Source: Thermoleophilaceae bacterium (GTDB lineage Bacteria > Actinomycetota > Thermoleophilia > Solirubrobacterales > Thermoleophilaceae). From it: a stretch of DNA of 45,095 nt. The first letter of the stretch is position 1; every line of letters starts with the position of its first letter. Shown here one piece after another: positions 9,306-17,531 of this stretch. The DNA is taken from contig JAICJR010000004.1 in NCBI GenBank assembly GCA_025928345.1, positions 1-45,095 of the forward strand, in the 5' to 3' direction. Under the pieces are notes generated by a model. The model made no database searches and had not been told where the DNA came from. It saw only the letters and a program-made list of their open reading frames with translations. The position numbers and the translations under genes were made by a program.

Positions 9306-10118
9306 TTAGCCGCGCAGCAGTGTCAACACTGACTGTGGCAGCTGGTTGGCCTGCGCGAGCATGCTCGTGCCGGCCTGCTGGAGGACCTGCAGCTGAGTCA
9401 GGTTCGACATTTCAGACGCCATGTCGACGTCCTTGATCTGGCTCTCGGAGGAGGTCAGGTTCTCCTGGTACACGCCCAGGTTGCTGATCACGTGCTCGAG
9501 CCGGTTCTGGACCGCACCGTAGGTGGAGCGCATGTCGCTCACCGCGTTGATCGCGGAATCGATCTCGGCGATGTCCTGGGTGTCCGTGGCCGAGAGCTGG
9601 AACGCGTTCGACGGGATCGCGCTGCCGTAGAGCGTGGCGGTGGTGACGGAGATCTCCTCGCCGTCGTTCGCGCCAACCTGGAACGTGATCGTCACCTGGC
9701 CGTTCAGCAGCGGGATGCCGTTGAACTGAGCCGTGTTGCCGATCCGCTCGATCTCGCAGGCGAGCTGGTTGATCTCGGACTGGATGGCCGTCTGGTCCTG
9801 AGAGGACAGCGTGCCGTTCTTCGACTCGACCGCCAGCTCGCGAACACGCTGAAGCATCGAGTGAACCTCGTTCAGCTGACCCTCGGCGGTCTGCACGAGC
9901 GAAACCGCGTCCTGGGTGTTCCGGTTGGCCTGGTCGAGACCGTTGATCTGAGCCGTCAGCTTCTCGCTGATCGCGAGTCCAGCCGCGTCGTCAGCCGCCG
10001 AGTTGATGCGGTAGCCCGAGGACAGGCGCTGCATCGACTGCTGGAGCTTGTTCTGAGTCAGCTCCAGCTGACGGTGGGCGTCGAACGCCTCGATGTTGGT
10101 GTTGATCCTGAGTGACAT
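9306..10118 (-). CDS. fliC: Flagellin (270 aa, D0/D1-type core)
   Basis: MSLRINTNIEAFDAHRQLELTQNKLQQSMQRLSSGYRINSAADDAAGLAISEKL ... C-terminal SQIKDVDMASEMSNLTQLQVLQQAGTSMLAQANQLPQSVLTLLRG. Confidence 0.98.
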   Translation of the reverse strand: MSLRINTNIEAFDAHRQLELTQNKLQQSMQRLSSGYRINSAADDAAGLAISEKLTAQINGLDQANRNTQDAVSLVQTAEGQLNEVHSMLQRVRELAVESKNGTLSSQDQTAIQSEINQLACEIERIGNTAQFNGIPLLNGQVTITFQVGANDGEEISVTTATLYGSAIPSNAFQLSATDTQDIAEIDSAINAVSDMRSTYGAVQNRLEHVISNLGVYQENLTSSESQIKDVDMASEMSNLTQLQVLQQAGTSMLAQANQLPQSVLTLLRG

Positions 10119-10136
10119 GGGTGTGTTGTTCCTTCC

Positions 10137-10367
10137 TTAGACGCGCGCTCCGGCGTCGGCCGGGCGGGGCATCGAATCCGCTTCGGCGCGCGCCGAAGCC
10201 TGGTTTTCCTCCTTCACTGCCGCCCAGATCTCCTCGCGGTAGACGGGCAGCGACTTGGGGGCGTCAATCCCGATACGGGCGCTGTTGCCGACGATCTCCA
10301 TCACGTGAACCGTGATGTCGTCGCCGAGCATGATTCGCTCGCCGGGTTTGCGTGTGATGATGAGCAC
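10137..10367 (-). CDS. csrA: Carbon storage/translational regulator CsrA
   Basis: MLIITRKPGERIMLGDDITVHVMEIVGNSARIGIDAPKSLPVYREEI; GTG start at 10367. Confidence 0.97.
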   Translation of the reverse strand: MLIITRKPGERIMLGDDITVHVMEIVGNSARIGIDAPKSLPVYREEIWAAVKEENQASARAEADSMPRPADAGARV

Positions 10368-10409
10368 GGGGTTATTCCTCCTTGGAATACGAGGGACGGA
10401 TCGGTGCCG

Positions 10410-10865
10410 CTAGGCGACGCTCGACGCAGTCGTCGGGAGCGTCAGGCCGGCGAACAGCGGCGCCCTCATCGGCACCCCGTCGGCCTCGTTGATGATCTGG
10501 AAGCCGCGGCCGCGGGCGACCACGATCGGTGCTTTGAGGTTCGCGGTGCAGTCCTCCACCTCCGCGGTGGCGCGGACCGTCACGTAGACGTCGACGTCAG
10601 CCGGGTCGGTGATGCCGATGCGCGCGGCCTCAGCGGCCGAGAGCTCCAGGTCATAGTCGGCGAAGAATCGCCACGGGTTGGTCACGGGAAGGGCGAGCGA
10701 CGGGTCGTCAAGCGACTGAAGCCAAACGATTGCGCTCGTCTCATCGGTGGCGAGCAGCGCATAGCGCGAACCGCCGAGTCCGATGAGGCCGCTCGGGAAC
10801 TCGATCACTGCCTCGGCCGCGATCTCCTGTTCCCCGAAGCGGGTGGTCTCGATTGTGAGGGTCAT
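10410..10865 (-). CDS. fliW: Flagellar assembly factor FliW
   Basis: FGEQEI...FPSGLIGLGGSRYALL...LQSLDDPSLALPVTNPWRFFADYDLEL; next to csrA; ATG at 10865. Confidence 0.95.
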   Translation of the reverse strand: MTLTIETTRFGEQEIAAEAVIEFPSGLIGLGGSRYALLATDETSAIVWLQSLDDPSLALPVTNPWRFFADYDLELSAAEAARIGITDPADVDVYVTVRATAEVEDCTANLKAPIVVARGRGFQIINEADGVPMRAPLFAGLTLPTTASSVA

Positions 10866-10886
10866 TGAACCTCCCTGGGTCATCCG

Positions 10887-11801
10887 CTACGACAGGAAGT
10901 CGAGTAGCGAGGTCTGGACGATGTGCGCGCCCGCTTGGAGCGCGGCCTGGTACACGTTCGATTGCATGGAGAAGTCGGTCATCGTCTGAGCCATGTCGGC
11001 GTCGGTGGTGTCCGACAGCAGGCCGGTGGTGGCCTGCTCGATCTGGGTCAGACGGTTTGTTGCGCTCGTGAGGCGGTTGCTCGTGGCTCCGACCACTGCC
11101 TGGGCGGAGCTGAGCTTGGCCATCGCCGTGTCGAGCGAAGAGAGGTCGGTGGTGCGCAGCGAGTCGGCGGACGCCGCGGTGCCGGAGCGCATGTCGGCCG
11201 ATGCCTGACGCAGGACCGAGAGCAGGCCGCCGTCGCCCGGCGTCCCGTTGCCGAGAACGTCGGAGCCCACGGTGTTGATCTGCACGGACACGCCCGGGCC
11301 GATCTGGCGGTAGACGCCGCCCGTGTTGCCGTTGTAGCTGTCGTTTGGGGGCGAGCCGCCGACGGTGTAGGGCGCCGTTCCGGTCTTGGTGCCGGCGAAG
11401 ATGTACTGGCCGTTGTACTGCGCGTTGGCGTCGCCCTTGATGGCCTCGATCAGCTGGTCGATCTCGTCCGCCATCGCAGAGCGGTCGCTGGTCGAGTTGG
11501 TGTCGTTCCCCGCCTGCACGAGCAGCTCGCGGGCGCGCTGAGTGGCGTTCTCGACGCTGCCGAGCGTGGTGTCGGTGAGGTTCGACCAGGCGGTGGCGTC
11601 GTTCACGTTGCTCTCGTACTGCTTCGTCGACTCGAGGCTGCCCGAGAGCGACAGCGCCTGGCTCGTGCCGAACGGGTTGTCCGACGGCTTCGTGATCGAC
11701 TTGCCGGACGAGAGCTTCTCCTCGGTCTTCGACAGACGGTTGGAGGCGTTCTCGAGATCCGACAGGACCCGCGTGCTCACCATGGACTGGGTGATGCGCA
11801 T
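10887..11801 (-). CDS. flgL: Flagellar hook-associated protein 3 (hook-filament junction)
   Basis: MRITQSMVSTRVLSDLENASNRLSKTEEKLSSGKSITKPSDNP; flagellin-like termini. Confidence 0.95.
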   Translation of the reverse strand: MRITQSMVSTRVLSDLENASNRLSKTEEKLSSGKSITKPSDNPFGTSQALSLSGSLESTKQYESNVNDATAWSNLTDTTLGSVENATQRARELLVQAGNDTNSTSDRSAMADEIDQLIEAIKGDANAQYNGQYIFAGTKTGTAPYTVGGSPPNDSYNGNTGGVYRQIGPGVSVQINTVGSDVLGNGTPGDGGLLSVLRQASADMRSGTAASADSLRTTDLSSLDTAMAKLSSAQAVVGATSNRLTSATNRLTQIEQATTGLLSDTTDADMAQTMTDFSMQSNVYQAALQAGAHIVQTSLLDFLS

Positions 11802-13162
11802 CAGAGGCCCACCCTTCCGGTGCGGTTGATGAGCGTGTCGAGCATGGTGTCCATGGCCGACATCGCGCGAGCCGCGGCCTGGTAGCCGCGCTGGAACTTG
11901 ACCATGTTGGTCATCTCCTCATCCATGGAGACGCCGGAGGTGCTCTGGCGCTGGCTGTCTACGGAGTCGACGAGTGCCTGAGCGCTCGCGGATTGACGGT
12001 CCGCCGACTGCACCATGCTGCCGATCCGGGTGACGAAGGTCGAGTACAGCTTGTCGGTCGAGCCGCCGGCGAGGTTGGCGATCGCCATGGCGATGTCGTT
12101 GTCGCCCGGGTTGCCGGTGCTGCTCGCCACCACCTGCGCGGCGGTGACATTCACGGCGATCGTGCTCGCCTCGGAGCCGTTCGTGTAGGTGAAGAAGTTG
12201 GTGCCGCTGCCGCCCGGGTTGTAGATCGCGTTGACCTTGTTGGCGAGGTCCTTGGCGATCCCATTCAGGTCAGAGCGCAGCGAGTCGATCGTGCCGCCCG
12301 TCTTCGACAGGTCGTTGAGGGCGCCGAGCTGGCCGCCCGAGCTCGTGGCCGGCGGGCCGGCGTTGTTCAGGGTCTGCGGCCAGTCGACCGTCGTGTCGGA
12401 GATGACCGGGTTGGCGGCGTCGCCGAAGTTGAGGTTGATCGAGCCGTTGCCGAGGTCGGTGACCGACACCTGGGCGAGGCCGGAGAGCTTGTCGAGCAGC
12501 TGGTCGCGCTGGTCGAGCAGATCGTTCGGCTGACCGCCCGCGGCCACCTGCTTCTTGATCGCCGAGTTCAGGTTGGAGATCTGCTGCAGGTCCTGCGCGA
12601 TCTCGCCGTTCGGCGATGCGGTGAGCGAGTTGTACTGCGCGGTGGCCTGCGCGGAAGCGGCCGAGAGCTGCGAGTCGAGCTGGTTGAGCGAGTCGCTGAG
12701 CGTCGCGGCCTGGTCCACGAGCGCCTGCTGGGGAGCGGTGGCGTTCGGGTCGTTGTTGTTCGCAACGTCAGACCACGCGCTCCAGAACTTGTTGAGCAGC
12801 GACGCGATGCCGTTGTCACCGGGCTCCTGCAGCGCGGTCTCGATCTGGCTCAGCGCGGTGTCCGTGGTCTGCTGCTGGCCGAGCTGCATGTTCTGCGCCC
12901 GGTACTGAAGGTCGAGGAACTGATCGCGCACGCGCGAGAAGCCCGTGACCTGCACGCCGGTGCCGAGCGAGGCCAGGACCGACTCGTTGGCGCCGTCGGT
13001 CACCTGCAGCGCGCTGGCAGCCTGGAGGTTGGCGTTCTGCCGCGAGTAGCCGGGCGTGTTCGCGTTGGCGATGTTGTGGCTCGTGACGTCAAGCGACTGC
13101 TGCTCAGCGAGCAGTCCGCGCAGGCTCGTCTCAAGGCCGAAGAAGGTGGAGATGCCGGTCAT
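11801..13162 (-). CDS. flgK: Flagellar hook-associated protein 1
   Basis: GLETSLRGLLAEQQSLDVTSHNIANANTPGYSRQNANLQ; C-terminal MDEEMTNMVKFQRGYQAAARAMSAMDTMLDTLINRTG. Confidence 0.97.
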   Translation of the reverse strand: MTGISTFFGLETSLRGLLAEQQSLDVTSHNIANANTPGYSRQNANLQAASALQVTDGANESVLASLGTGVQVTGFSRVRDQFLDLQYRAQNMQLGQQQTTDTALSQIETALQEPGDNGIASLLNKFWSAWSDVANNNDPNATAPQQALVDQAATLSDSLNQLDSQLSAASAQATAQYNSLTASPNGEIAQDLQQISNLNSAIKKQVAAGGQPNDLLDQRDQLLDKLSGLAQVSVTDLGNGSINLNFGDAANPVISDTTVDWPQTLNNAGPPATSSGGQLGALNDLSKTGGTIDSLRSDLNGIAKDLANKVNAIYNPGGSGTNFFTYTNGSEASTIAVNVTAAQVVASSTGNPGDNDIAMAIANLAGGSTDKLYSTFVTRIGSMVQSADRQSASAQALVDSVDSQRQSTSGVSMDEEMTNMVKFQRGYQAAARAMSAMDTMLDTLINRTGRVGL

Positions 13163-13165
13163 TGG

Positions 13166-13687
13166 TCAGGCCTGCAGGTTGAGGACGTGGTGGCTCTGCG
13201 TGTGCGGAGCGGGACCGCTGGGCCGGTAGCCCGCCTGCTCCGGCTCGCGCCCGAGCAGGCGCGTGAGGTGGTCGAGGAAGGCGAGCTCCTGACGCATCAG
13301 CGCGCGGTTGATTCCGTGCTCGCGGCTGACCTCGTCGAGCAGCCCGCGGAGCTCGGCGCTCCGCTGACGCGCGCGCTCGGCCGTCGGCTCGGCCATCAGG
13401 CCGGTCATTGCCTCGAGCGTCACGGCGGCGGCCGGCACGGCGAGCATCGCGCCCGCGCGCACGAGCAGGTCGGTGCGCTCGGACTCGAGGCGACCGCGCA
13501 GGTCCATCTCAGTCTTGATGTCGGCGAGGCGCGCAAGGACGACCTCGACGTCGCGGGAGCGGATCGCCGCCCCCTGCGCGAGGATCGAGCCGAGCAGGCG
13601 ACGGGCCGATTCGATCTGGGCGTCGAGGTGCGCAAGCACGTCGCGCTCGAACGGCGTCTGGCCGGGCTGAGTCATCGCGGCGCTCAC
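13166..13687 (-). CDS. flgN: FlgN-like export chaperone
   Basis: All-helical ~170 aa protein directly upstream of flgK in operon; LDHLTRLLG C-terminal pattern. Confidence 0.75.
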   Translation of the reverse strand: MSAAMTQPGQTPFERDVLAHLDAQIESARRLLGSILAQGAAIRSRDVEVVLARLADIKTEMDLRGRLESERTDLLVRAGAMLAVPAAAVTLEAMTGLMAEPTAERARQRSAELRGLLDEVSREHGINRALMRQELAFLDHLTRLLGREPEQAGYRPSGPAPHTQSHHVLNLQA

Positions 13688-14034
13688 GACTTCGCCTCGC
13701 TCTGCTGCTTGAGCGACTGGTAGAGGTTGTCGGCAAGGCCGGTCCCGCCGCCGGACACCAGCGCGCTTGCGAGCTGGTCCGGAAGCATCTGGCTGTAGGC
13801 CTGAGTCACGGCGTCGCTGGAGTCGCCCGAGCTGTCGTCGCTCGAGTCGCTGCTCGAGCTGTCGTCGTTCTGCGAGGTGTCGACCATTGCCTGGGTGAGC
13901 TGCGTGAGCAGCTCGCGCTCGAAGCCGAGCGCCGCCTGGTAGGTCTGCTTGTCTGCGTCCGTCCCGTTGCGGACATCCGCCGGGAGGGCGGTGTCGGGCA
14001 CGACGGGCAGCGCGCCTAGTGGATCCATCGTCAC
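13684..14034 (-). CDS. flgJ: FlgJ-like rod-binding domain protein without muramidase domain
   Basis: FERELLTQLTQAM...AYSQMLPDQLASALVSGGGTGLADNLYQSL; Ser/Asp-rich insert in the middle. Confidence 0.8.
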   Translation of the reverse strand: MTMDPLGALPVVPDTALPADVRNGTDADKQTYQAALGFERELLTQLTQAMVDTSQNDDSSSSDSSDDSSGDSSDAVTQAYSQMLPDQLASALVSGGGTGLADNLYQSLKQQSEAKS

Positions 14035-14771
14035 TGCTTCACCTGGTTGGCGATGGCGGCCATGTCGTCCTGCATCTGAATGGCCTTGCTTGCGAGTTCG
14101 AAGCTCCGCTGCGCGTCCATCATGTCGACCATCGAGTCGGCCATGTCGACGTTGGAGCCTTCGAGGTACCCCTGCTGAAGAGTGGTGCCGTTGCCGGCGA
14201 TCGGGCGGATGGGCCCGCTCGCAGCGTTCGCGGTGAAGAGGTTGCTGCCGGCGGGCGTGAGCGCCTCAGGCGAGCGCACGCTGACGAGCCGCAGCGTGCC
14301 GAGCTGCTTCCCATTCGCCGCCACGGAGCCGTTCGCGCTGATCGTCACCTGGTCACCGGTGGTCCCGCGCGGGACGGTGATCGGCGGCTGCAGGCGCAGG
14401 CCCTCCGAGGTGACGAGCTGGCCGTTGGCGTTCAGGTGGAAGGAGCCGTCGCGGGTGAGTGCGAGCTGGCCGTTCGCCTGCCGCACCTCGAAGAAGCCCT
14501 GGCCCTGGATCGCGACGTCCAGCATGTTGCCCGTGTTCTGGAGGGCGCCCTGGTCGAGCGTGCGCCCGAGCTGGGTGGCGGCGGAACCGGCACCCTGGTC
14601 AACCCCGGCGCCGGCGGCCGTGCGCGCGGGCGTGTAGAGAAGATCGCGGAAACCGACCCGGACCTTCTTGTATCCGGTCGTGTCGACGTTGGCCAAGTCG
14701 TTGGCCACAGCGTCCATGTGCTGCTGCTGTGCCGCCATACCGGCGGCGGCGGAGTAAAGGCCCTCCAGCAT
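14031..14771 (-). CDS. flgG: Flagellar basal-body rod protein FlgG-like
   Basis: MLEGLYSAAAGMAAQQQHMDAVANDLANVDTTGYKK ... LDVAIQGQGFFEV ... YLEGSNVDMADSMVDMMDAQRSFELASKAIQMQDDM. Confidence 0.93.
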   Translation of the reverse strand: MLEGLYSAAAGMAAQQQHMDAVANDLANVDTTGYKKVRVGFRDLLYTPARTAAGAGVDQGAGSAATQLGRTLDQGALQNTGNMLDVAIQGQGFFEVRQANGQLALTRDGSFHLNANGQLVTSEGLRLQPPITVPRGTTGDQVTISANGSVAANGKQLGTLRLVSVRSPEALTPAGSNLFTANAASGPIRPIAGNGTTLQQGYLEGSNVDMADSMVDMMDAQRSFELASKAIQMQDDMAAIANQVKQ

Positions 14772-14849
14772 TACGAATTCCTTTTACGAGGAGTTCGGAA
14801 CGCGGCTTCTGCAAAGCAGTCCAGCCGTGATCCTGTTGGTCAGCCGGGG

Positions 14850-14876
14850 TAGTCGGCAGCCCCAAAACGATCTTTA
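14850..14876 (-). promoter_or_regulatory. Putative FliA (sigma-28) promoter for flgG operon
   Basis: Minus strand TAAA-N15(GATCGTTTTGGGGCT)-GCCGACTA, ~78 nt upstream of flgG ATG. Confidence 0.75.
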
Positions 14877-14895
14877 GGGCGATTGGACTAAGGGA

Positions 14896-15582
14896 TCAGC
14901 CGTTGATGCTGGGCACCGACGTGACGGCCTTCTGCAGCGTCTCGTCGATGGTGTGGATGGCCTTCTGGCCAGCCTCGTAGGAGCGCTCGGAGGTGATCAT
15001 GTCGACCATCGCCTGAGCGGGGTTCGTGCCCGAGGACTCGAGCGCGCCGCTCTGCACCGTTCCGGTGCCCCTGCCCGCGGCGCGGCCGGTGAACATCGAG
15101 TCGCCGACCTTGCGCGGATTGGTTACGTTGAAGACTCCGGGGTTGGCCGCCGGCGTGCCGGCGGCATTAACCGTGATCGGCCTGCCGTTCTGACCGAGCA
15201 CCTGGTTGCCGAGCGAGTCCGTGAGGGTGCCGGTGGGCGAGCGCATGAACTGCCCGTTGCGCGTGTAGCGCAGGCCCTGCGGCGTCTGCAGCTCGAAGAA
15301 GCCCTGGCCCTCGATCGCGAAGTCGAGCGGCTCGCCGGTGGCGCGCACGGGGGCCGACTGAAGATCGGTGACGGTCCGGGCGATCTCCACGCCCCCGCCG
15401 ATCGGGCCGATTGCCTGGCCGGAGACCGTGTTCTCGAGCATCATGTCGCCGAAGCTGCGCTGGCTCGAGCGGTCTGCCTTGTAGCCGGGCGTGGACGCGT
15501 TTGCCAGGTCGTTCGCGATCTGGTTCTGCCGAACCTGCTCAGCGATCATCCCGGAAGCGGCGATGTAGAGGCCACGCTCCAT
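14896..15582 (-). CDS. flgF: Flagellar basal-body rod protein (FlgF/FlgG family)
   Basis: MERGLYIAASGMIAEQVRQNQIANDLANASTPGYKADR ... LDFAIEGQGFFELQTPQG ... MVDMITSERSYEAGQKAIHTIDETLQKAV; ATG at 15582. Confidence 0.9.
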   Translation of the reverse strand: MERGLYIAASGMIAEQVRQNQIANDLANASTPGYKADRSSQRSFGDMMLENTVSGQAIGPIGGGVEIARTVTDLQSAPVRATGEPLDFAIEGQGFFELQTPQGLRYTRNGQFMRSPTGTLTDSLGNQVLGQNGRPITVNAAGTPAANPGVFNVTNPRKVGDSMFTGRAAGRGTGTVQSGALESSGTNPAQAMVDMITSERSYEAGQKAIHTIDETLQKAVTSVPSING

Positions 15583-15591
15583 ACCGTCGGG

Positions 15592-15618
15592 TGATCGGCC
15601 GGGTGTCAACATCCTTGA
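15592..15618 (-). promoter_or_regulatory. Putative FliA promoter for flgF, near-leaderless
   Basis: Minus strand TCAA-N15(GGATGTTGACACCCG)-GCCGATCA, only 9 nt from flgF ATG. Confidence 0.6.
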
Positions 15619-15619
15619 G

Positions 15620-16186
15620 ATGCGAGTCCTCCTCGACCCCGCATTGCTCAAGGCCGAGCTGCCGACGCTGGTGCTGCGGCCCGGGATGACCCTGGCCGCG
15701 CGCGTGGCTGAGACGCACGGTAACCGCGGCCTCCTGATGATCGCCAACGCGGCGCTCGCGGCGGAGCTGCCGGAGGGGGTCAAGGCGGGGGACACCCTCA
15801 AGCTGCGGGTGCAAGAGGCAACGCCCGACCGGATCGTGATGCGGATGGACAGCCAGCAGCAACCGCCGCCGATCGTGCCCGTGCCGCTGCCGGGGAACCT
15901 GGCGGCTCAGATCGAGGTGAACGAGCGGGAGGGAGAAGGGAGGCGGAGTGGGGAGCAGGCCGCGGTGGCGATCACGTATAGGTCACCCGCTTTGGGCGCG
16001 ATCGACTTCCGGCTCGCCCTCGAGGGCGGCGCGGTGACCGCTCAGGTGAGAGCCAGGGAGGGAGCACCGTACGAGCTGGCCCAGACGCAGGCCGCACAGC
16101 TGCGCGAGGCGCTGAACCAGGCGACGGGCAAGGCCGTGCAGCTCACAGTCAGCCCCCGGCACGACCCACTCGATGTCTACGCGTAA
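15620..16186 (+). CDS. FliK C-terminal-domain-like protein (analogous in position to Bacillus YlqG)
   Basis: LKAGDTLKLRVQEATPDRIVMRM ... LGAIDFRLALEGGAVTAQVRAREGAPYELAQTQAAQLREALNQATG: hook-length-control-like C-terminal pattern; followed by flhB C-terminal-like gene. Confidence 0.65.
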   Translation: MRVLLDPALLKAELPTLVLRPGMTLAARVAETHGNRGLLMIANAALAAELPEGVKAGDTLKLRVQEATPDRIVMRMDSQQQPPPIVPVPLPGNLAAQIEVNEREGEGRRSGEQAAVAITYRSPALGAIDFRLALEGGAVTAQVRAREGAPYELAQTQAAQLREALNQATGKAVQLTVSPRHDPLDVYA

Positions 16187-16445
16187 ACGAGCAGCCGCGC
16201 TGCGCTACGAGCCCGGCTCGAGCGCCCCGAAGGTAACCGCAGCCGGCAAGGGGCGGATCGCGGAGAAGATCCTCGAAGAGGCGAAGAAAGCCGGCGTCCC
16301 GATCCGCGAGGACAAAGCGCTGGCCGAAGCCCTGGCCGGGCTCGAGCTGGGGAGGGAAGTGCCCGAGGACCTGTGGATCGCAGTAGCGCAAGCACTCGCA
16401 TGGGCCTACAGGCTGGACCTGCGGTCCAGCGGTCATAGGTCATAG
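16173..16445 (+). CDS. FlhB cytoplasmic-domain-like protein (YlqH-like)
   Basis: AAALRYEPGSSAPKVTAAGKGRIAEKILEEAKKAGVPIREDKALAEALAGLELGREVPEDLWIAVAQALAWAYRLD matches the FlhB autocleavage/C-terminal region pattern, without TM domain. Confidence 0.85.
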   Translation: MSTRKRAAALRYEPGSSAPKVTAAGKGRIAEKILEEAKKAGVPIREDKALAEALAGLELGREVPEDLWIAVAQALAWAYRLDLRSSGHRS

Positions 16446-16516
16446 GTCATGGGTCATAGGAAAAGGGCCGACGCTCGAGCGCCGGCCCTATGACCTATCG
16501 CCTATGACCTATGACC
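16431..16516. repeat. Inverted heptanucleotide arrays (GGTCATA)n ... (TATGACC)n enclosing a GC hairpin, between convergent genes
   Basis: Left arm 16431-16460, right arm 16487-16516, ~30-bp stem with about 3 mismatches; inner hairpin GGGCCGACGCTCGAGCGCCGGCCC. Confidence 0.9.
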
Positions 16517-16523
16517 AGCCGGC

Positions 16524-17333
16524 CTAGGCAACCTCGGAGAACAGCGACGCCTCCCCGGCAAGCTGATCCTTCAGCTTCCTCTTCAGGTGCCCGTGGATCT
16601 GGCAGACGCGGCTCTCGGACACACCGAGCACGTCGCCGATCTCGCGGAGCGTCAGGTTGTTGACGTAGAGGAGCACCGCAACCTCGCGCTCGCGATCCGG
16701 CAGCTTGGCGAACGCGTGGCGGAACTTCTCCTTCGCCTCCGTGGCGGCCGAGGCGCGCTCGGGATCGAGGCGCGAGTCGTCCGACACGAGCGTGTCGATG
16801 CGCTCGACCGTCGTCTCCTCGTCGGAGATCACGAGCGTGTTCAGCGAGGTGACCTCGGATGCTGCGATCTCGTGCTCGCGGGTGGCGAGCTCCTCCGGAG
16901 TCGTGGCGAGGGACTCGGCCAGCTCCTCACGGGTGGGACGGCGGTTGTGGAGCACGATGAAGCTCTCGCGGGCCCGGGCGATGTCGCGCTCCCAGCGGCG
17001 CAGCGAGCGCGGCGCCCAGTCCTGACGGCGAAGCTCGTCGAGCACGGCGCCGTGGATGCGGGTCCACGCGAACTGCTCGAGCGTCGCGCCCTTCTCCGGG
17101 TCGTAGCGATCGATCGAGTTGATGAGCGCCTCGAGACCGCAGGAGATGAAGTCTTCGACCTCGCAGCGGGCCGGAAGCTCACGGATCTTCTTGTAAACGA
17201 TGTACTTGACCAGCGGCGCGTAGGTCATGATCAGACGGTCGCGCAGGCGCGGGTCGTTCGTCTTGCGGTACTCGGTCCAGAGCTTCAGAGCGTCGTCGGG
17301 CGAGATACGGCGGCGGCTCTTGTCGGATTGCAT
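16524..17333 (-). CDS. fliA: Flagellar/motility RNA polymerase sigma factor (FliA/SigD/WhiG family)
   Basis: LWTEYRKTNDPRLRDRLIMTYAPLVKYIV...CEVEDFISCGLEALINSIDRYDPEKGATLEQFAWTRIHGAVLDELRRQDWAPRSLRR...LTLREIGDVLGVSESRVCQIHGHLKRKLK; ATG at 17333. Confidence 0.95.
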   Translation of the reverse strand: MQSDKSRRRISPDDALKLWTEYRKTNDPRLRDRLIMTYAPLVKYIVYKKIRELPARCEVEDFISCGLEALINSIDRYDPEKGATLEQFAWTRIHGAVLDELRRQDWAPRSLRRWERDIARARESFIVLHNRRPTREELAESLATTPEELATREHEIAASEVTSLNTLVISDEETTVERIDTLVSDDSRLDPERASAATEAKEKFRHAFAKLPDREREVAVLLYVNNLTLREIGDVLGVSESRVCQIHGHLKRKLKDQLAGEASLFSEVA

Positions 17334-17531
17334 GGGTTCAGAACTCCTTTTGAGGGTCTCGGTTCCCCTGCCAGAGGGACGTGGATCAAGGTGGAGGGCC
17401 CTGACTGCTTGGCTGGGCCGTGAGCGTCCCTCTTGCTGCCGGGACATGGCTATATCGGCGACCCCACCAGGGCTCTTCATCCCACGAATGGTGTAAATCC
17501 GATCGGAAGGTCGTCTAGGAACTCGGGCGCC

